Below are positions 53,441-64,000 of a stretch of 64,000 nucleotides of DNA, piece by piece; position 1 is the first letter of the stretch, and the number at the start of each line of letters is the position of its first letter. The notes beneath the pieces are model-generated. The model was not told where the DNA came from and made no database searches. It saw only the letters and a program-made list of their open reading frames with translations. The DNA is from Shouchella patagoniensis. GTDB taxonomy: Bacteria; Bacillota; Bacilli; Bacillales; Bacillaceae_D. The position numbers and the translations under genes are program-made. The stretch spans positions 3,569,649 through 3,633,648 of the forward strand of contig NZ_KV917377.1 in assembly GCF_002019705.1 (NCBI RefSeq). The letters are read 5' to 3'.

Positions 53441-54457
53441 GTGAGAAAATCCTTTGATCAAGTCACAAAACATGTGGAAGCAACAGCTAAGAAAGTAGAG
53501 CAATCAGGTTCAGCACTGATTATTATGCACAATGGTGAAACGGTCTTGGAGAAGTATTGGGGGAGACACTCAAACAGTGAAAATGCAAGAAAGGTGCAAG
53601 CGAATACACGTTTTCATGTAGCCTCTGTGCGCAAGAGTTATATTGGTTTTGCCGTCGCTTATGCAGTATATAAAGGTTATATTTCTTCTATTAATGATCT
53701 AGTTATACGTTATTTGCCAGAGTGGAATCAACCCATAATGGAAGGGACAACCATTCGGCATCTACTTACGCATACACATGGATTAAGAGAACGGGAAGGG
53801 AACATCGCCCGGGATTTTCTCCCAGGAACGAGTTGGGCGTACCGAGGAGTAGGGATTGGGATGCTTGCTGAAATCGTAAAAAGAACGACTGGACAAACGG
53901 TTTCCGAAATTCTAGCTACACAAGTATTTATACCCCTTCATTATTACGAGTCTGGTTGGATAGGGAAAAAAGATGAAACACTTGTGGAGGTTATTCGGAA
54001 AGAAAACGATTCCGCGTGGACAGAAAGTTTGTCTACTGAAGGGGATCAAATGAATATGTATGTATCCGCAAGAGAACTAGCAAGATGGGGAGAACTTCAT
54101 CGCACTAAAGGTTTTATCAATGGCAACCAGCATATTTCAAAAGAGATTTTTCAAATGACAACTTCTTTGCAAAGTCCGGATCTTGTTAATGGGGATTTAC
54201 CGCAAAATGGTTTTCTATGGTTCGTGAAAGACAAGGAAGTAGCAAAATCGGAGATAGGTGCTTTAGTTCCGAGGGGTTCTTATCAAATTTTAGGGTATAC
54301 CGGGGTAACGGTTTTAGTGATACCTGACTATCAACTTGTGACCGTTCGCGCTTTTAATAGCTTTGGATCACCTGAAGGGTTTGATTATTTGTCTGATGTT
54401 AGAGACTTTGGTGACGCGGTTGTAACAGCCTATAAAACGAATGATGTGCATGCTTAA
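53441..54457 (+). CDS. beta-lactamase family serine hydrolase
   Basis: A 338-aa cytoplasmic class C-like serine hydrolase. The GTG start lies after GAGGAG. SxxK is VASVRKS (Ser near residue 68); the second motif is WAYRG, with Gly where YxN enzymes have Asn; the third is LGYTGVTV. HLLTHTHGL is the usual family segment. It has no signal peptide and is more likely an esterase or peptidase than a true beta-lactamase. Confidence 0.8.
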   Translation: MRKSFDQVTKHVEATAKKVEQSGSALIIMHNGETVLEKYWGRHSNSENARKVQANTRFHVASVRKSYIGFAVAYAVYKGYISSINDLVIRYLPEWNQPIMEGTTIRHLLTHTHGLREREGNIARDFLPGTSWAYRGVGIGMLAEIVKRTTGQTVSEILATQVFIPLHYYESGWIGKKDETLVEVIRKENDSAWTESLSTEGDQMNMYVSARELARWGELHRTKGFINGNQHISKEIFQMTTSLQSPDLVNGDLPQNGFLWFVKDKEVAKSEIGALVPRGSYQILGYTGVTVLVIPDYQLVTVRAFNSFGSPEGFDYLSDVRDFGDAVVTAYKTNDVHA

Positions 54458-54501
54458 AAAATGGGAGTAGAAGTGAATAGGTTTGTAGAGGGGGTTGAGT
54501 A

Positions 54502-54756
54502 ATGCAAACGATACTTTATTTTATCAGGCATGCAGATTCAGACTTTGTTTTTGGAATGGAACGTGAGCGCACTCTGTCGATACAAGGGAAAAGGGATGCA
54601 AATCATCTCGTAACCTTATTGGAAAAAAGGAAAAGGAACCATTTTATTTCAAGTCCTTACGTGCGGGCTGTTCAAACCATTAATCCACTCGCGATAAAAA
54701 CTAATTCAACGATTACTACATATGAAACCAGCACAAATTTTGCTTGCTCATTCTAA
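54502..54756 (+). pseudogene. histidine phosphatase (phosphoglycerate mutase-like) 5' fragment
   Basis: MQTILYFIRHADSDFVFG with the RHA catalytic motif, then FISSPYVRAVQTINPLA, the first third of a histidine phosphatase. The frame then changes character and stops at 54756. The second catalytic His region is missing. Probably joined to another sequence by deletion. Confidence 0.75.
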
Positions 54757-54826
54757 ATTAGAAGATATGAGTTTAGAAGAAATGAAAGCACGATTAGCAG
54801 AAAGTTATGCAAAGCGACTTTATTAA
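54722..54826 (+). other. 34-codon frame joined to the phosphatase fragment
   Basis: MKPAQILLAHSKLEDMSLEE, then MKARLAESYAKRLY, stop. Helical, charged, no ribosome binding site. It may be the 3' end of another gene captured at the deletion junction. Confidence 0.35.
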
Positions 54827-54832
54827 GTAGGC

Positions 54833-54866
54833 AAAAACACAGGGAGCGTTATCTCTGTGTTTTTAT
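54833..54866 (+). terminator. terminator before the phenylacetate operon
   Basis: AAAAACACAGGGA pairs with TCTCTGTGTTTTT (one G-T pair), T tail. Confidence 0.8.
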
Positions 54867-55033
54867 TTGCTATTAATATTACGATAATGAAACGAATAGA
54901 ATAAAATTGTTATTTAATTATAGAAGTTACAAGATAAAGAGAAAAGTTCTAAAACTTATCTATTATAAACGATACCCTCGAAATTTTCGTTTTAGTTAAG
55001 CCTGAACAGAATAATTTTTCTGATATTCTATAA

Positions 55034-55062
55034 TTGACAGCGCTTTCATTAGGTGTTACTGT
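55034..55062 (+). promoter_or_regulatory. promoter of the paa operon overlapped by a cre-like site
   Basis: TTGACA (55034-55039), 17-bp spacer, TACTGT (55057-55062). TGACAGCGCTTTCA (55035-55048) is one mismatch from the cre consensus and covers the -35, predicting catabolite repression of phenylacetate degradation. Confidence 0.65.
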
Positions 55063-55151
55063 TTTTAATATAACAAGATAGTTAGTGTTCGTTTTATATT
55101 GTTATTAATAAGTGAAAAGAAAAATAAAATAATTAAAAGGGGATGTAGAGG

Positions 55152-56975
<1,824 letters not shown>

Positions 56976-57013
56976 ATATGAAAGAAAAGAGAGTTATGAT
57001 TATGGATAAATGA

Positions 57014-57271
<258 letters not shown>

Positions 57272-57295
57272 CGATTAAAAGAAAGGGTGAAATAC

Positions 57296-58243
57296 ATGCA
57301 TGTCATTACAGAAAGTATGACAGAGGAAGAACGTATGACAGTATTTATGACTCGAATTGAAGCAGGTGAGAAGATTGAAGCGGATGATTGGATGCCAGAA
57401 GAATATAGGGTCACATTAATTAAATTGATCTCAATGCATGGTATTAGTGAGATTATGGGAGCTCTTCCAGAAAAAGAATGGGTTCCGCGTGCGCCTTCCC
57501 TTTATAGGAAACTTGGCATTATGGCGAAAGTGCAAGATGAGATGGGGCACGGTCAATTGCTTTTGCGCGTAGTGGAAGATTTAATGAAGCCTTTTGGTCG
57601 TAACCGAGATGACCTAATGCAAGACTTGTTTACAGGGAAGCTGAAGTTCCATAATGTCTTTCACATGAAAACGAAAACATGGGCTGACGCGGGTATAATT
57701 GGCTGGCTTGTTGACGGGGCAGCTATTATTACACAAACGAATATGCTTGGTGCATCTTATGGTCCATATGCACGTGCGTTAAAGCGGATTTGCGCGGAAG
57801 AAGTTTTCCATGCCCAACATGGTGAAGCGATTATTATGGCTCTAGCAGAAGGCAACGAGAAACAGCGAGAGATGATTCAAGAAGCGCTTAATCGTTGGTG
57901 GGAACCGTTACTCATGTTTTTTGGACCAGCGAGTAAAGAAACAACTGGATCTTCCAAACAAGATGTGACGATTAAGTACAATATTCGCACCAGTACAAAT
58001 GAAGAATTGCGGCAGCGGTTTTTAACAAAATATATTCCACGTGTTTTATCTCTTGGACTAAACATTCCTGATGAAACATTATTGTTTGATGAGGTAAATG
58101 AAACATGGACGTACCAACAACCAGACTGGAATGAATTTAAAAAGATTACTCGAAATGAAGGCCCATTTTCTCAAGAACGTTTAAACTTGCGTCGTGTCTC
58201 ATACGACAATAATGCTTGGGTTCGACGTACGTTAGCGGAGTAG
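57296..58243 (+). CDS. paaA: phenylacetyl-CoA epoxidase subunit A (catalytic)
   Basis: A 315-aa ferritin-like diiron protein. MAKVQDEMGHGQLLLRVVED and RICAEEVFHAQHGEAIIMAL supply the E-x-x-H pairs of the diiron site. Epoxidises the ring of phenylacetyl-CoA. ATG 57296 has AAAGG 9 nt upstream; GTG 57287 is in frame but overlaps that site. Confidence 0.94.
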   Translation: MHVITESMTEEERMTVFMTRIEAGEKIEADDWMPEEYRVTLIKLISMHGISEIMGALPEKEWVPRAPSLYRKLGIMAKVQDEMGHGQLLLRVVEDLMKPFGRNRDDLMQDLFTGKLKFHNVFHMKTKTWADAGIIGWLVDGAAIITQTNMLGASYGPYARALKRICAEEVFHAQHGEAIIMALAEGNEKQREMIQEALNRWWEPLLMFFGPASKETTGSSKQDVTIKYNIRTSTNEELRQRFLTKYIPRVLSLGLNIPDETLLFDEVNETWTYQQPDWNEFKKITRNEGPFSQERLNLRRVSYDNNAWVRRTLAE

Positions 58244-58255
58244 AAGGAGGATATA

Positions 58256-58606
58256 ATGAACGAAAAAAACGGATTTTATAAAGAGTTTGAAGTATTCTCA
58301 AAACGAACCGATGCAGCACCTTTTACTCATCAATTTAGCTTGACTGCTCCGAATAAGGAGCTTGCCATAGTGATGGCGCAGGAAAATTTCATGAGAAGAG
58401 AACCAGTAACTGATATTTGGGTTGTAGAACGGGACAGCATTCGCGGACTTAGTAGTGAAGAAAAAGCGTCTTTGCAACGATTGGATAACAAAGATTATCG
58501 AAATACAAAGGGATATGGTTATTTAAAAAAGAAGTGGCGCAAATATGAACAACAAGCTCTAGATGAAAAAGAAATCATGTCTTGGCAGGGGGGCAAAAAG
58601 AAATGA
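58256..58606 (+). CDS. paaB: phenylacetyl-CoA epoxidase subunit B
   Basis: A 116-aa PaaB with the usual core KEFEVFSKRTDAAPFTHQFS, then LAIVMAQENFMRREPVTDIW and VVERDSI. It bridges the PaaA/PaaC dimers. GGAGG precedes the ATG; its stop overlaps the paaC start by 4 bp. Confidence 0.93.
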   Translation: MNEKNGFYKEFEVFSKRTDAAPFTHQFSLTAPNKELAIVMAQENFMRREPVTDIWVVERDSIRGLSSEEKASLQRLDNKDYRNTKGYGYLKKKWRKYEQQALDEKEIMSWQGGKKK

Positions 58607-59406
58607 ATGAACATTTCGTATATGCTCATCGAGAAGAATTGATCAGCTTATTGCTACAACTTGCGGATGATGACTTTATTTATGCCTTTCGTGGAGCAGA
58701 ATGGCTAGGGCTTGCCCCTCACATTGAAGAAGATGTTGCGTCGGCTTCCATTAGTCAAAACAGTATGGGGCATGCCTCTATGTTTTATGAATTGGCGGAA
58801 GAGCTTGGTCTTGATGAAGCGAATATTCTTGCTCATGCACGTCCGGCTAAAGAACGCCGGAATAGTATATTACTCGAGCGTGTAAATGGTGAAGGTTCTT
58901 ATATGGGCACGCCAACGTATAACTGGGCCTACACTGTTGTCCGTAATTATTTTTATACACAAGCCAAGAAGATAAAGATGGAATCGCTTCGGTCAAGTTC
59001 TTACACACCGCTAATTGATGTAGCTTTGAAAGTGAATATGGAGTTACATTATCATTTGCTACACTGGCGAACTTGGTTTGTTCAGCTTGTTGGAGCAACA
59101 GAGGAAGCGAATGAGAAGATGGTTTCTGCAATAAAAGAGGTAATGGTTGATTTTGGAGATTTGTTTTCTTATGGCAAGGAGAGTGAAACGATTATTGCTG
59201 CAGGGTTAATTGAGTCTAGCGATGTTTTACTCGAACGTTGGAAGCAGCAGATGGAAAGTATATTTCACGTTGGCGGTCTTGATTTACATCTTCTTACTTT
59301 TAAAACAGAAAAGAATGGGCGTAACCAAGAGCATACAGCAGATTTAGACCAAGCAATTGCAACGTTAGCAGAAGTGTATCAAGTCGATCCAGCAGCAATC
59401 TGGTAA
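58603..59406 (+). CDS. paaC: phenylacetyl-CoA epoxidase subunit C (structural)
   Basis: A 267-aa ferritin-like subunit (LADDDFIYAFRGAEWLGLAP, SISQNSMGHASMFYELAEEL, VNMELHYHLLHWRTWFVQL). It lacks a full diiron site and stabilises PaaA. Start ATG 58603 (ATGA overlap with paaB); an upstream in-frame codon at 58582 is inside paaB. Confidence 0.93.
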   Translation: MNEHFVYAHREELISLLLQLADDDFIYAFRGAEWLGLAPHIEEDVASASISQNSMGHASMFYELAEELGLDEANILAHARPAKERRNSILLERVNGEGSYMGTPTYNWAYTVVRNYFYTQAKKIKMESLRSSSYTPLIDVALKVNMELHYHLLHWRTWFVQLVGATEEANEKMVSAIKEVMVDFGDLFSYGKESETIIAAGLIESSDVLLERWKQQMESIFHVGGLDLHLLTFKTEKNGRNQEHTADLDQAIATLAEVYQVDPAAIW

Positions 59407-59432
59407 TAAGTTGAAAGAAAGGAGCTTCTTTC

Positions 59433-59933
59433 ATGGCGATTATTGAACATATGCATGTTGGGATAGATGAGGTAAGGAGAAAACTTGAAGAGGTAAAGGA
59501 CCCTGAAATTGATACGGTCAGCATTGTTGAACTCGGGATGGTTGAAGCAATTGAAGTAAAAGAAGGCCATGTTGTAGTTAAAATCCTACCCACTTTTCTT
59601 GGTTGCCCAGCATTGCCCATTATCCAAAAAAATATTGAGCAGGTGCTTTGGTCTCTTAGAGGAGTAGTAAGCATTAATGTAAAGTTTATTCACTCACCAC
59701 CGTGGACTTCCGATCGGATTAACGATGCTGGACGTAAGGGTCTAAAGAAATTTGGGATTGCCCCACCTCCACGGTTTGAAGAAGATGGATCTTGGCATGT
59801 TGATTGCCCTTTCTGTTTATCTACTTATGTGACAATGGAAAATCTATTTGGACCAACAGCTTGCCGGAGCATCTTATATTGCAAAAGTTGTAAAAACCCA
59901 TTTGAAGCAATGAAACCTGTATCGACATTATAA
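59433..59933 (+). CDS. paaD: PaaD-like Fe-S assembly factor for the epoxidase
   Basis: A 166-aa protein with the MIP18/DUF59 domain (VRRKLEEVKDPEIDTVSIVE) and a C-terminal Cys cluster (CPFCLSTYV ... CRSILYCKSCKNPFEA). Needed for maturation of the reductase or oxygenase Fe-S centres in the paa system. ATG behind AAAGGAG. Confidence 0.92.
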   Translation: MAIIEHMHVGIDEVRRKLEEVKDPEIDTVSIVELGMVEAIEVKEGHVVVKILPTFLGCPALPIIQKNIEQVLWSLRGVVSINVKFIHSPPWTSDRINDAGRKGLKKFGIAPPPRFEEDGSWHVDCPFCLSTYVTMENLFGPTACRSILYCKSCKNPFEAMKPVSTL

Positions 59934-60023
59934 AATGACTATTTACTTTGCTCAACAACGGTCCAATTACGGGCCTTGCTAAATCATAAAAAACAAATAC
60001 GTATCTAAAGGGAGAGACAAACA

Positions 60024-60326
60024 ATGGCAAAATTAATCGCACTTTACAAGCATCCGGAAGACAAGGCAGCATTTGATGAGCATTATTTTAATGTTCATGC
60101 ACCAATCACAGAAAAGATACCTGGATTAAAAGAAATGAAAGTAACGAAGTTTACTGGTACCCCAATGGGAGATGGTTCACCTTACTATTTGATGTGCGAA
60201 ATGGTATATGACAGCATGGATGATTTGAAAAGTGGCCTTCGTTCTGAAGAGGGGAAAGCATCAGGAAAGGATTTAATGAAATTCGCTGGTAAGTTGGTCA
60301 CGTTAATGATCGGCGAGGATGAGTAA
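60024..60326 (+). CDS. EthD family protein
   Basis: A 100-aa dimeric alpha/beta-barrel protein of the EthD family (KLIALYKHPEDKAAFDEHYF, then HAPITEKIPGLKEM). Members of this family appear in aromatic degradation operons, but their role is not defined; a monooxygenase or isomerase-like aid is possible. ATG behind GGGAGAG. Confidence 0.85.
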   Translation: MAKLIALYKHPEDKAAFDEHYFNVHAPITEKIPGLKEMKVTKFTGTPMGDGSPYYLMCEMVYDSMDDLKSGLRSEEGKASGKDLMKFAGKLVTLMIGEDE

Positions 60327-60328
60327 TC

Positions 60329-61105
60329 GTGTCTGGCTATAGCCAAATTCAAACTTCAATTGAGGCCGGTGTAGCAAGAATTGAGCTGGATCGGCCCCAG
60401 CAATATAACGCTCTTAACCGGAAGATGGTCAGCGAGATAGCCAATGCGCTTGAATCATTTGATCGTAATGAACGTGTGGCTGTTGTCCTCTTATCTGGAA
60501 GAGGAAAGGTGTTTAGTGCTGGTGCAGATATTGACGAGATGATGAATGACAATCCCATCCATCTCGAATTACTTAATCAGTTTACGGATTGGGACCGGAT
60601 CACAAAAATAAAAAAGCCAATTGTTGGAGCGGTTCAAGGTTTAGTTCTTGGTGGTGGATTTGAACTTGCATTAAGTTGTGATTTACTAATCTCTGCTGCT
60701 AAAACCGAATTTGCTTTTCCAGAAGTTGAACTAGGCGTGATGCCAGGCGCCGGAGGAACGCAGCGGTTGACTAAGCTTGCCGGTCGAACAAAGGCTTTGG
60801 AATGGCTGTTTACAGGAGAACGCATTTCGGCAGAAGAAGCACTTAAACATAACATCATCAATCGAATTGTTCAACCGGAAGTGTTAGAAGAAGAGAGTTT
60901 AAAGTTTGCTATGAAATTAGCACAAAAACCACCATTATCTCTAAGGCTGATAAAGGATGCTGTGAATCAGGCAGATCATACATCTGTTGAAGAAGGTATG
61001 CAATATGAACGCAAAAACTTTTATTTACTCTTTGCGTCAAACGATCAAAAAGAAGGCATGAAAGCATTTGTGGAAAAAAGAAAGCCGCGATTTGAGGGGA
61101 GGTAG
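60329..61105 (+). CDS. paaF: enoyl-CoA hydratase (2,3-dehydroadipyl-CoA hydratase type)
   Basis: A 258-aa crotonase. GTG start 2 bp after the EthD stop. Oxyanion-hole motifs FSAGADIDEM and QGLVLGGGFELAL; the catalytic Glu pair is in AAKTEFAFPEVELGVMPGAGG with GTQRL, which marks a true hydratase. Expected to hydrate 2,3-didehydroadipyl-CoA. PaaF and PaaG are assigned mainly by motif and order. Confidence 0.88.
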   Translation: MSGYSQIQTSIEAGVARIELDRPQQYNALNRKMVSEIANALESFDRNERVAVVLLSGRGKVFSAGADIDEMMNDNPIHLELLNQFTDWDRITKIKKPIVGAVQGLVLGGGFELALSCDLLISAAKTEFAFPEVELGVMPGAGGTQRLTKLAGRTKALEWLFTGERISAEEALKHNIINRIVQPEVLEEESLKFAMKLAQKPPLSLRLIKDAVNQADHTSVEEGMQYERKNFYLLFASNDQKEGMKAFVEKRKPRFEGR

Positions 61106-61110
61106 CCAAC

Positions 61111-61878
61111 ATGGAACTCATAAATTACCTGGAAGAAGCTGGAGTTGCAACAATCGCTCTGAATCGCCCCGACTCTTATAATGCTCTTACAGCTCATATG
61201 CTTTCAGAGCTTAAACATGCATTTAAGAAAGCGGAATCCTCTTCTGACATAAGGTGTATTGTTTTAACAGGTAACGGTAAAGGGTTTTGTTCAGGGCAAG
61301 ACTTAAATGAGGTCCCAGGCGATATCGATCATGGTGAAATGATCCGTACGAGTTATGCGCCTGTCATTAAACAGATGAAAGCATGTGAGAAACCAATTGT
61401 TGCAGCGGTGAACGGTGTAGCAGCGGGGGCTGGGTTTAGTTTGACCTTGGCATGTGATTTTAGATTAATGCATGAACAAGCAAACTTTATGAATGCGTTT
61501 ATACATGTAGGGCTCGTTCCGGATTCGGGAAATCTTTTATTTTTGAGCCGTTTAATCGGAGAAGCAAAAGCATTAGAGTTAGCCATTCTTGGTAAGAAGG
61601 TTCAGGCGGCGGAAGCATTAACATTAGGGTTAGCAACTGAAGTCATAAAAGAAGAAGATTGGGATTTAGCATGTAAGCAATTTGCATCAAAACTCGCGGC
61701 AATGCCAACGCAAGCTATTGCCTTAATCAAGCGTTCGTTAATTCTAACTCATTTACAGTTAGACGCTTATCTTATTCATGAAGCTGATATGCAGAGAATT
61801 GCAGGTAAGACCTTTGATCATTATGAAGGTGTGGAAGCATTTAAGAAAAAAAGAAAACCTGTTTTTTCAGGATGCTAA
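61111..61878 (+). CDS. paaG: enoyl-CoA isomerase (oxepin-CoA forming)
   Basis: A 255-aa crotonase with FCSGQDLNEVPGD and VNGVAAGAGFSLTLACDF. The region after it, FMNAFIHVGLVPDSGNLLFL, has Asp (PDSG) in the PaaG-type place, where hydratases carry the second Glu. PaaG converts the ring epoxide to oxepin-CoA and shifts double bonds. ATG 61111 behind GGGGAGG. Confidence 0.9.
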   Translation: MELINYLEEAGVATIALNRPDSYNALTAHMLSELKHAFKKAESSSDIRCIVLTGNGKGFCSGQDLNEVPGDIDHGEMIRTSYAPVIKQMKACEKPIVAAVNGVAAGAGFSLTLACDFRLMHEQANFMNAFIHVGLVPDSGNLLFLSRLIGEAKALELAILGKKVQAAEALTLGLATEVIKEEDWDLACKQFASKLAAMPTQAIALIKRSLILTHLQLDAYLIHEADMQRIAGKTFDHYEGVEAFKKKRKPVFSGC

Positions 61879-61892
61879 AAGGAGAGGTAGAG

Positions 61893-63410
61893 ATGACTGG
61901 AGCGACACAAACCACAATGGATACAACTGCGTTAAAAAGAGACATATATGGTCTTTTTATAAATGGGGAGAGCATTCTCAGTGAGAGTGGTAGAACGATG
62001 AACACGTATAATCCGGCTACTGGAGAGAAGCTAGCAGAAGTTGCGAAAGCAAGTTCAGTTGATGCGGATCAAGCGGTTGCTGCTGCACGTCATGCATTTG
62101 AAAATGGAAAGTGGAAGAAATATCCGATCGGTAAACGGGCAAAAGTTTTACATAAAATCGCAGATATCATGCGGGAACGATTTAATGAAATCGTCGAATT
62201 AGAAATTTTAGACACAGGAAAATCCTTAGCTGCAGCGCAAGGGCAAGTTACTCAGGCGATTGAGAACTTCGAATTTTATGCAGGTGCGATTGTCGGCCAC
62301 CGTGGGACAGTTAATCCAATGCCTGGGCAATTTCATAATTATACAGAAAAAGAACCAGTAGGTGTTTGTGCACAAATCATCCCATGGAATTACCCGATTA
62401 TGATGGCTTCATGGAAGATTGCTCCTGCAATTGCAGTAGGGTGTTCAATTGTTGTTAAGCCTGCAAGCCTAACCCCATTGACAGCAATTGTATTAGGAGA
62501 AATTTGTTCAAAAGCAGGTGTACCAGCAGGTGTTATTAATATCGTTCCAGGCTCTGGTTCAGAAGTAGGGAATTACTTAGTTGAACATCTAGATGTAGAT
62601 AAAGTTGCTTTCACTGGTTCAACGCCAATTGGAAAAGACATCATGGCGAGTGCTTCGGAAACTCTAAAACGTGTCACACTTGAGCTTGGTGGGAAGTCGC
62701 CAAACCTTGTTTTTGAAGATGCTGATATCGATGCAGCAATAGCAGGATCATTGTTTGGTATTTTCTATAATACTGGGCAATCGTGTGAGGCGCGTTCACG
62801 TCTTTACGTCCATGAAAATGTGTATGAAGAATTTCTTCATAAGTTTGTTGAGAAAACTAAACAACTGAAGCTTGGAAATCCATTTGATGAAGGGACTCAT
62901 ATAGGAGCCATTATCGATGAAAACCAGCTGAAGGTAATTGACGGATATGTGAAATCAGCGAAAGAAGACGGAGCAGAAATATTGGCTGGTGGCAAACCGG
63001 CAATGATTGAAGGTTTCGAAAATGGCTACTGGTATGAACCGACAGTGATATCTGGAGTTACACATGAAATGACGGTGGTTAAAGAGGAAATCTTTGGACC
63101 TGTAGTCATAATCATGCCGTTTAAAGAGGAAAAAGAAGCGATCAAGTTAGCGAATGATACGGAATATGGGCTTGGTTCAGCGATATGGTCTACAAATGAT
63201 GCTCGAATTAAACGAGTTGGTGGTGCGATTCGAGCGGGAATTGTCATGGTTAATTGTCCATTTTCTGCATTTCCTGGCACGCCGTTTGGTGGATATAAAC
63301 AATCAGGATTTGGTCGGGAACTTTGTATTGAAACGCTTGACCTTTACACTGAAACAAAGAGTATTTTATCGTACTATGGCCAGCGTCCAATCAATCCGTT
63401 TGGCATTTAA
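61893..63410 (+). CDS. aldehyde dehydrogenase of the paa operon
   Basis: A 505-aa ALDH. Start ATG 61893 behind GGAGAGGTAGAG. Catalytic Glu264 (TLELGGKSPN) and Cys298 (GQSCEARS); PWNYP and GKxxxxR cofactor motifs are present. The operon encodes no paaZ fusion here, so this enzyme probably oxidises the ring-opened semialdehyde (3-oxo-5,6-dehydrosuberyl-CoA semialdehyde). Sequence resembles betaine-type ALDHs, so another substrate is possible. Confidence 0.88.
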   Translation: MTGATQTTMDTTALKRDIYGLFINGESILSESGRTMNTYNPATGEKLAEVAKASSVDADQAVAAARHAFENGKWKKYPIGKRAKVLHKIADIMRERFNEIVELEILDTGKSLAAAQGQVTQAIENFEFYAGAIVGHRGTVNPMPGQFHNYTEKEPVGVCAQIIPWNYPIMMASWKIAPAIAVGCSIVVKPASLTPLTAIVLGEICSKAGVPAGVINIVPGSGSEVGNYLVEHLDVDKVAFTGSTPIGKDIMASASETLKRVTLELGGKSPNLVFEDADIDAAIAGSLFGIFYNTGQSCEARSRLYVHENVYEEFLHKFVEKTKQLKLGNPFDEGTHIGAIIDENQLKVIDGYVKSAKEDGAEILAGGKPAMIEGFENGYWYEPTVISGVTHEMTVVKEEIFGPVVIIMPFKEEKEAIKLANDTEYGLGSAIWSTNDARIKRVGGAIRAGIVMVNCPFSAFPGTPFGGYKQSGFGRELCIETLDLYTETKSILSYYGQRPINPFGI

Positions 63411-63497
63411 ACTAAAGAGGGGCTGACCGAATGGTAGCTCATTTTTATTAAAGGTTAGCAAAGCTGGATGCGATAAATGGAGAGGACGGTGTAAGAA

Positions 63498-64000
63498 ATG
63501 AACGAAATTGTTGTAGTAGGTTCTGGTGTTATGGGGAGAGGAATCGCGTACGTTGCTGCAGCGAGTGGTTTTCCTACATCTGTTGTAGATGTTAGTGCAG
63601 ATGCTTTAAAAAGTGCAGAAGAGGCTATTCATCAATTTTTTAGAAAAGGTGTTGCACGAGGGAAGGTAAGTGAGGAAGAGGCGACGGTAGCTTTAAGAAA
63701 ACTGGCATTTACTCAAGATCTTGAAGCGGTTGCGAGATCTGCTGATCTCATCATTGAAGCAGTGCCTGAAAGGGCTAAATTAAAGCAACAAGTTTTTGAA
63801 ATAGTAGGGCGATCTGCGAAAGCATCGTGCATCTTCGCGACGAACACATCAACAATGAGTCCGACAGAAATCGCATCATTCGGAGGAAGGCCAGAACGAA
63901 CAATTGCCATGCACTTCTTTAATCCAGTTCATAAAATGCCTCTAGTTGAGATTGTTCGAGGGTTAGAGACTAGCGATGAAACTGTAAAATACATTGAGTC
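63498..64000 (+). CDS. paaH: 3-hydroxyacyl-CoA dehydrogenase, N-terminal part
   Basis: ATG 63498; the gene runs off the window after 167 codons. Rossmann motif VVGSGVMGRGIAYVAAASG, the EAVPERAKLKQQVFEIVG strand, ATNTSTMSP and MHFFNPVHKMPLVEIV are typical of PaaH/PaaC-type dehydrogenases. It should oxidise 3-hydroxyadipyl-CoA. The 87-bp gap before it holds no gene. Confidence 0.92.
   Translation, partial: MNEIVVVGSGVMGRGIAYVAAASGFPTSVVDVSADALKSAEEAIHQFFRKGVARGKVSEEEATVALRKLAFTQDLEAVARSADLIIEAVPERAKLKQQVFEIVGRSAKASCIFATNTSTMSPTEIASFGGRPERTIAMHFFNPVHKMPLVEIVRGLETSDETVKYIE

Noticed and set aside
53441-54457. Calling the serine hydrolase a beta-lactamase resistance gene
   Set aside because: It lacks a signal peptide and the YxN Asn, so an intracellular esterase or peptidase role is more likely.

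Overview
The window reads as a low-to-moderate GC Firmicute of the Bacillaceae. It has strong AGGAGG ribosome binding sites, TTG and GTG starts, an Sda sporulation checkpoint peptide, a SpoIIP-related secreted protein, a YolD protein with LexA boxes, CcpA (cre) sites, a T7SS LXG effector locus, a GbsR-type regulator and an OpuC osmoprotectant importer. A TRAP transporter, carnitine-to-betaine conversion and an RND pump fit an alkaliphilic or halotolerant relative of Alkalihalobacillus/Shouchella. The genus is an inference; no 16S or core marker is present.

Layout. 0-1 kb: end of a sugar oxidoreductase/isomerase operon. 1.2-4.7 kb: LXG effector locus with two frameshifted genes, a polytopic putative immunity protein and a companion protein. 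4.8-13.2 kb: M3 oligopeptidase, carboxylesterase PnbA, sda, SOS-type YolD gene, stand-alone UMP kinase, RND exporter, a 56-aa ORFan. 13.8-21.6 kb: uronate operon (TRAP dctPQM, GH31 glycosidase, uxaC) opposite a LacI regulator, with two perfect palindromic operators flanking a cre site. 21.7-32.9 kb: small membrane proteins, MFS carrier, SpoIIP-like fragment, GNAT/NUDIX genes, an orphan NitT/TauT-type ABC pair, a cre-controlled CUT1 sugar importer, and an M23 peptidase/HAD/GNAT operon.

32.9-41.0 kb is a graveyard. Relics of an S9 peptidase, a tyrosine recombinase, an aminoglycoside phosphotransferase-like gene, a YfiT-like gene, a beta-lactamase-family gene, a NUDIX gene and a glutamate dehydrogenase lie around a compact element (34.3-34.8 kb) that looks like an undescribed type I toxin-antitoxin pair. 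An intact EamA exporter and PadR regulator sit among them.

41.0-47.7 kb: carnitine catabolism to glycine betaine (thioesterase, carnitine dehydrogenase, BKACE cleavage enzyme, GbsR-like regulator) divergent from opuCA-CB-CC-CD, a coherent osmoprotection module. 47.8-49.6 kb: a broken padR next to an intact gdhA, the mirror image of the intact padR plus gdhA remnant at 39.7-40.3 kb. 50-55 kb: small membrane protein, broken ECF sigma/anti-sigma pair, acetyltransferase, serine hydrolase, phosphatase relic. 55-64 kb: phenylacetate degradation operon (paaK, broken ferredoxin reductase, ferredoxin, paaA-B-C-D, EthD, two enoyl-CoA hydratases, aldehyde dehydrogenase, start of paaH) behind a promoter overlapped by a cre-like site.

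At least fourteen genes are broken by indels, in-frame stops, start-codon loss or internal deletions. The mix of lesion types argues for real decay rather than only sequencing error. No tRNA, rRNA, CRISPR array or complete insertion sequence was seen.
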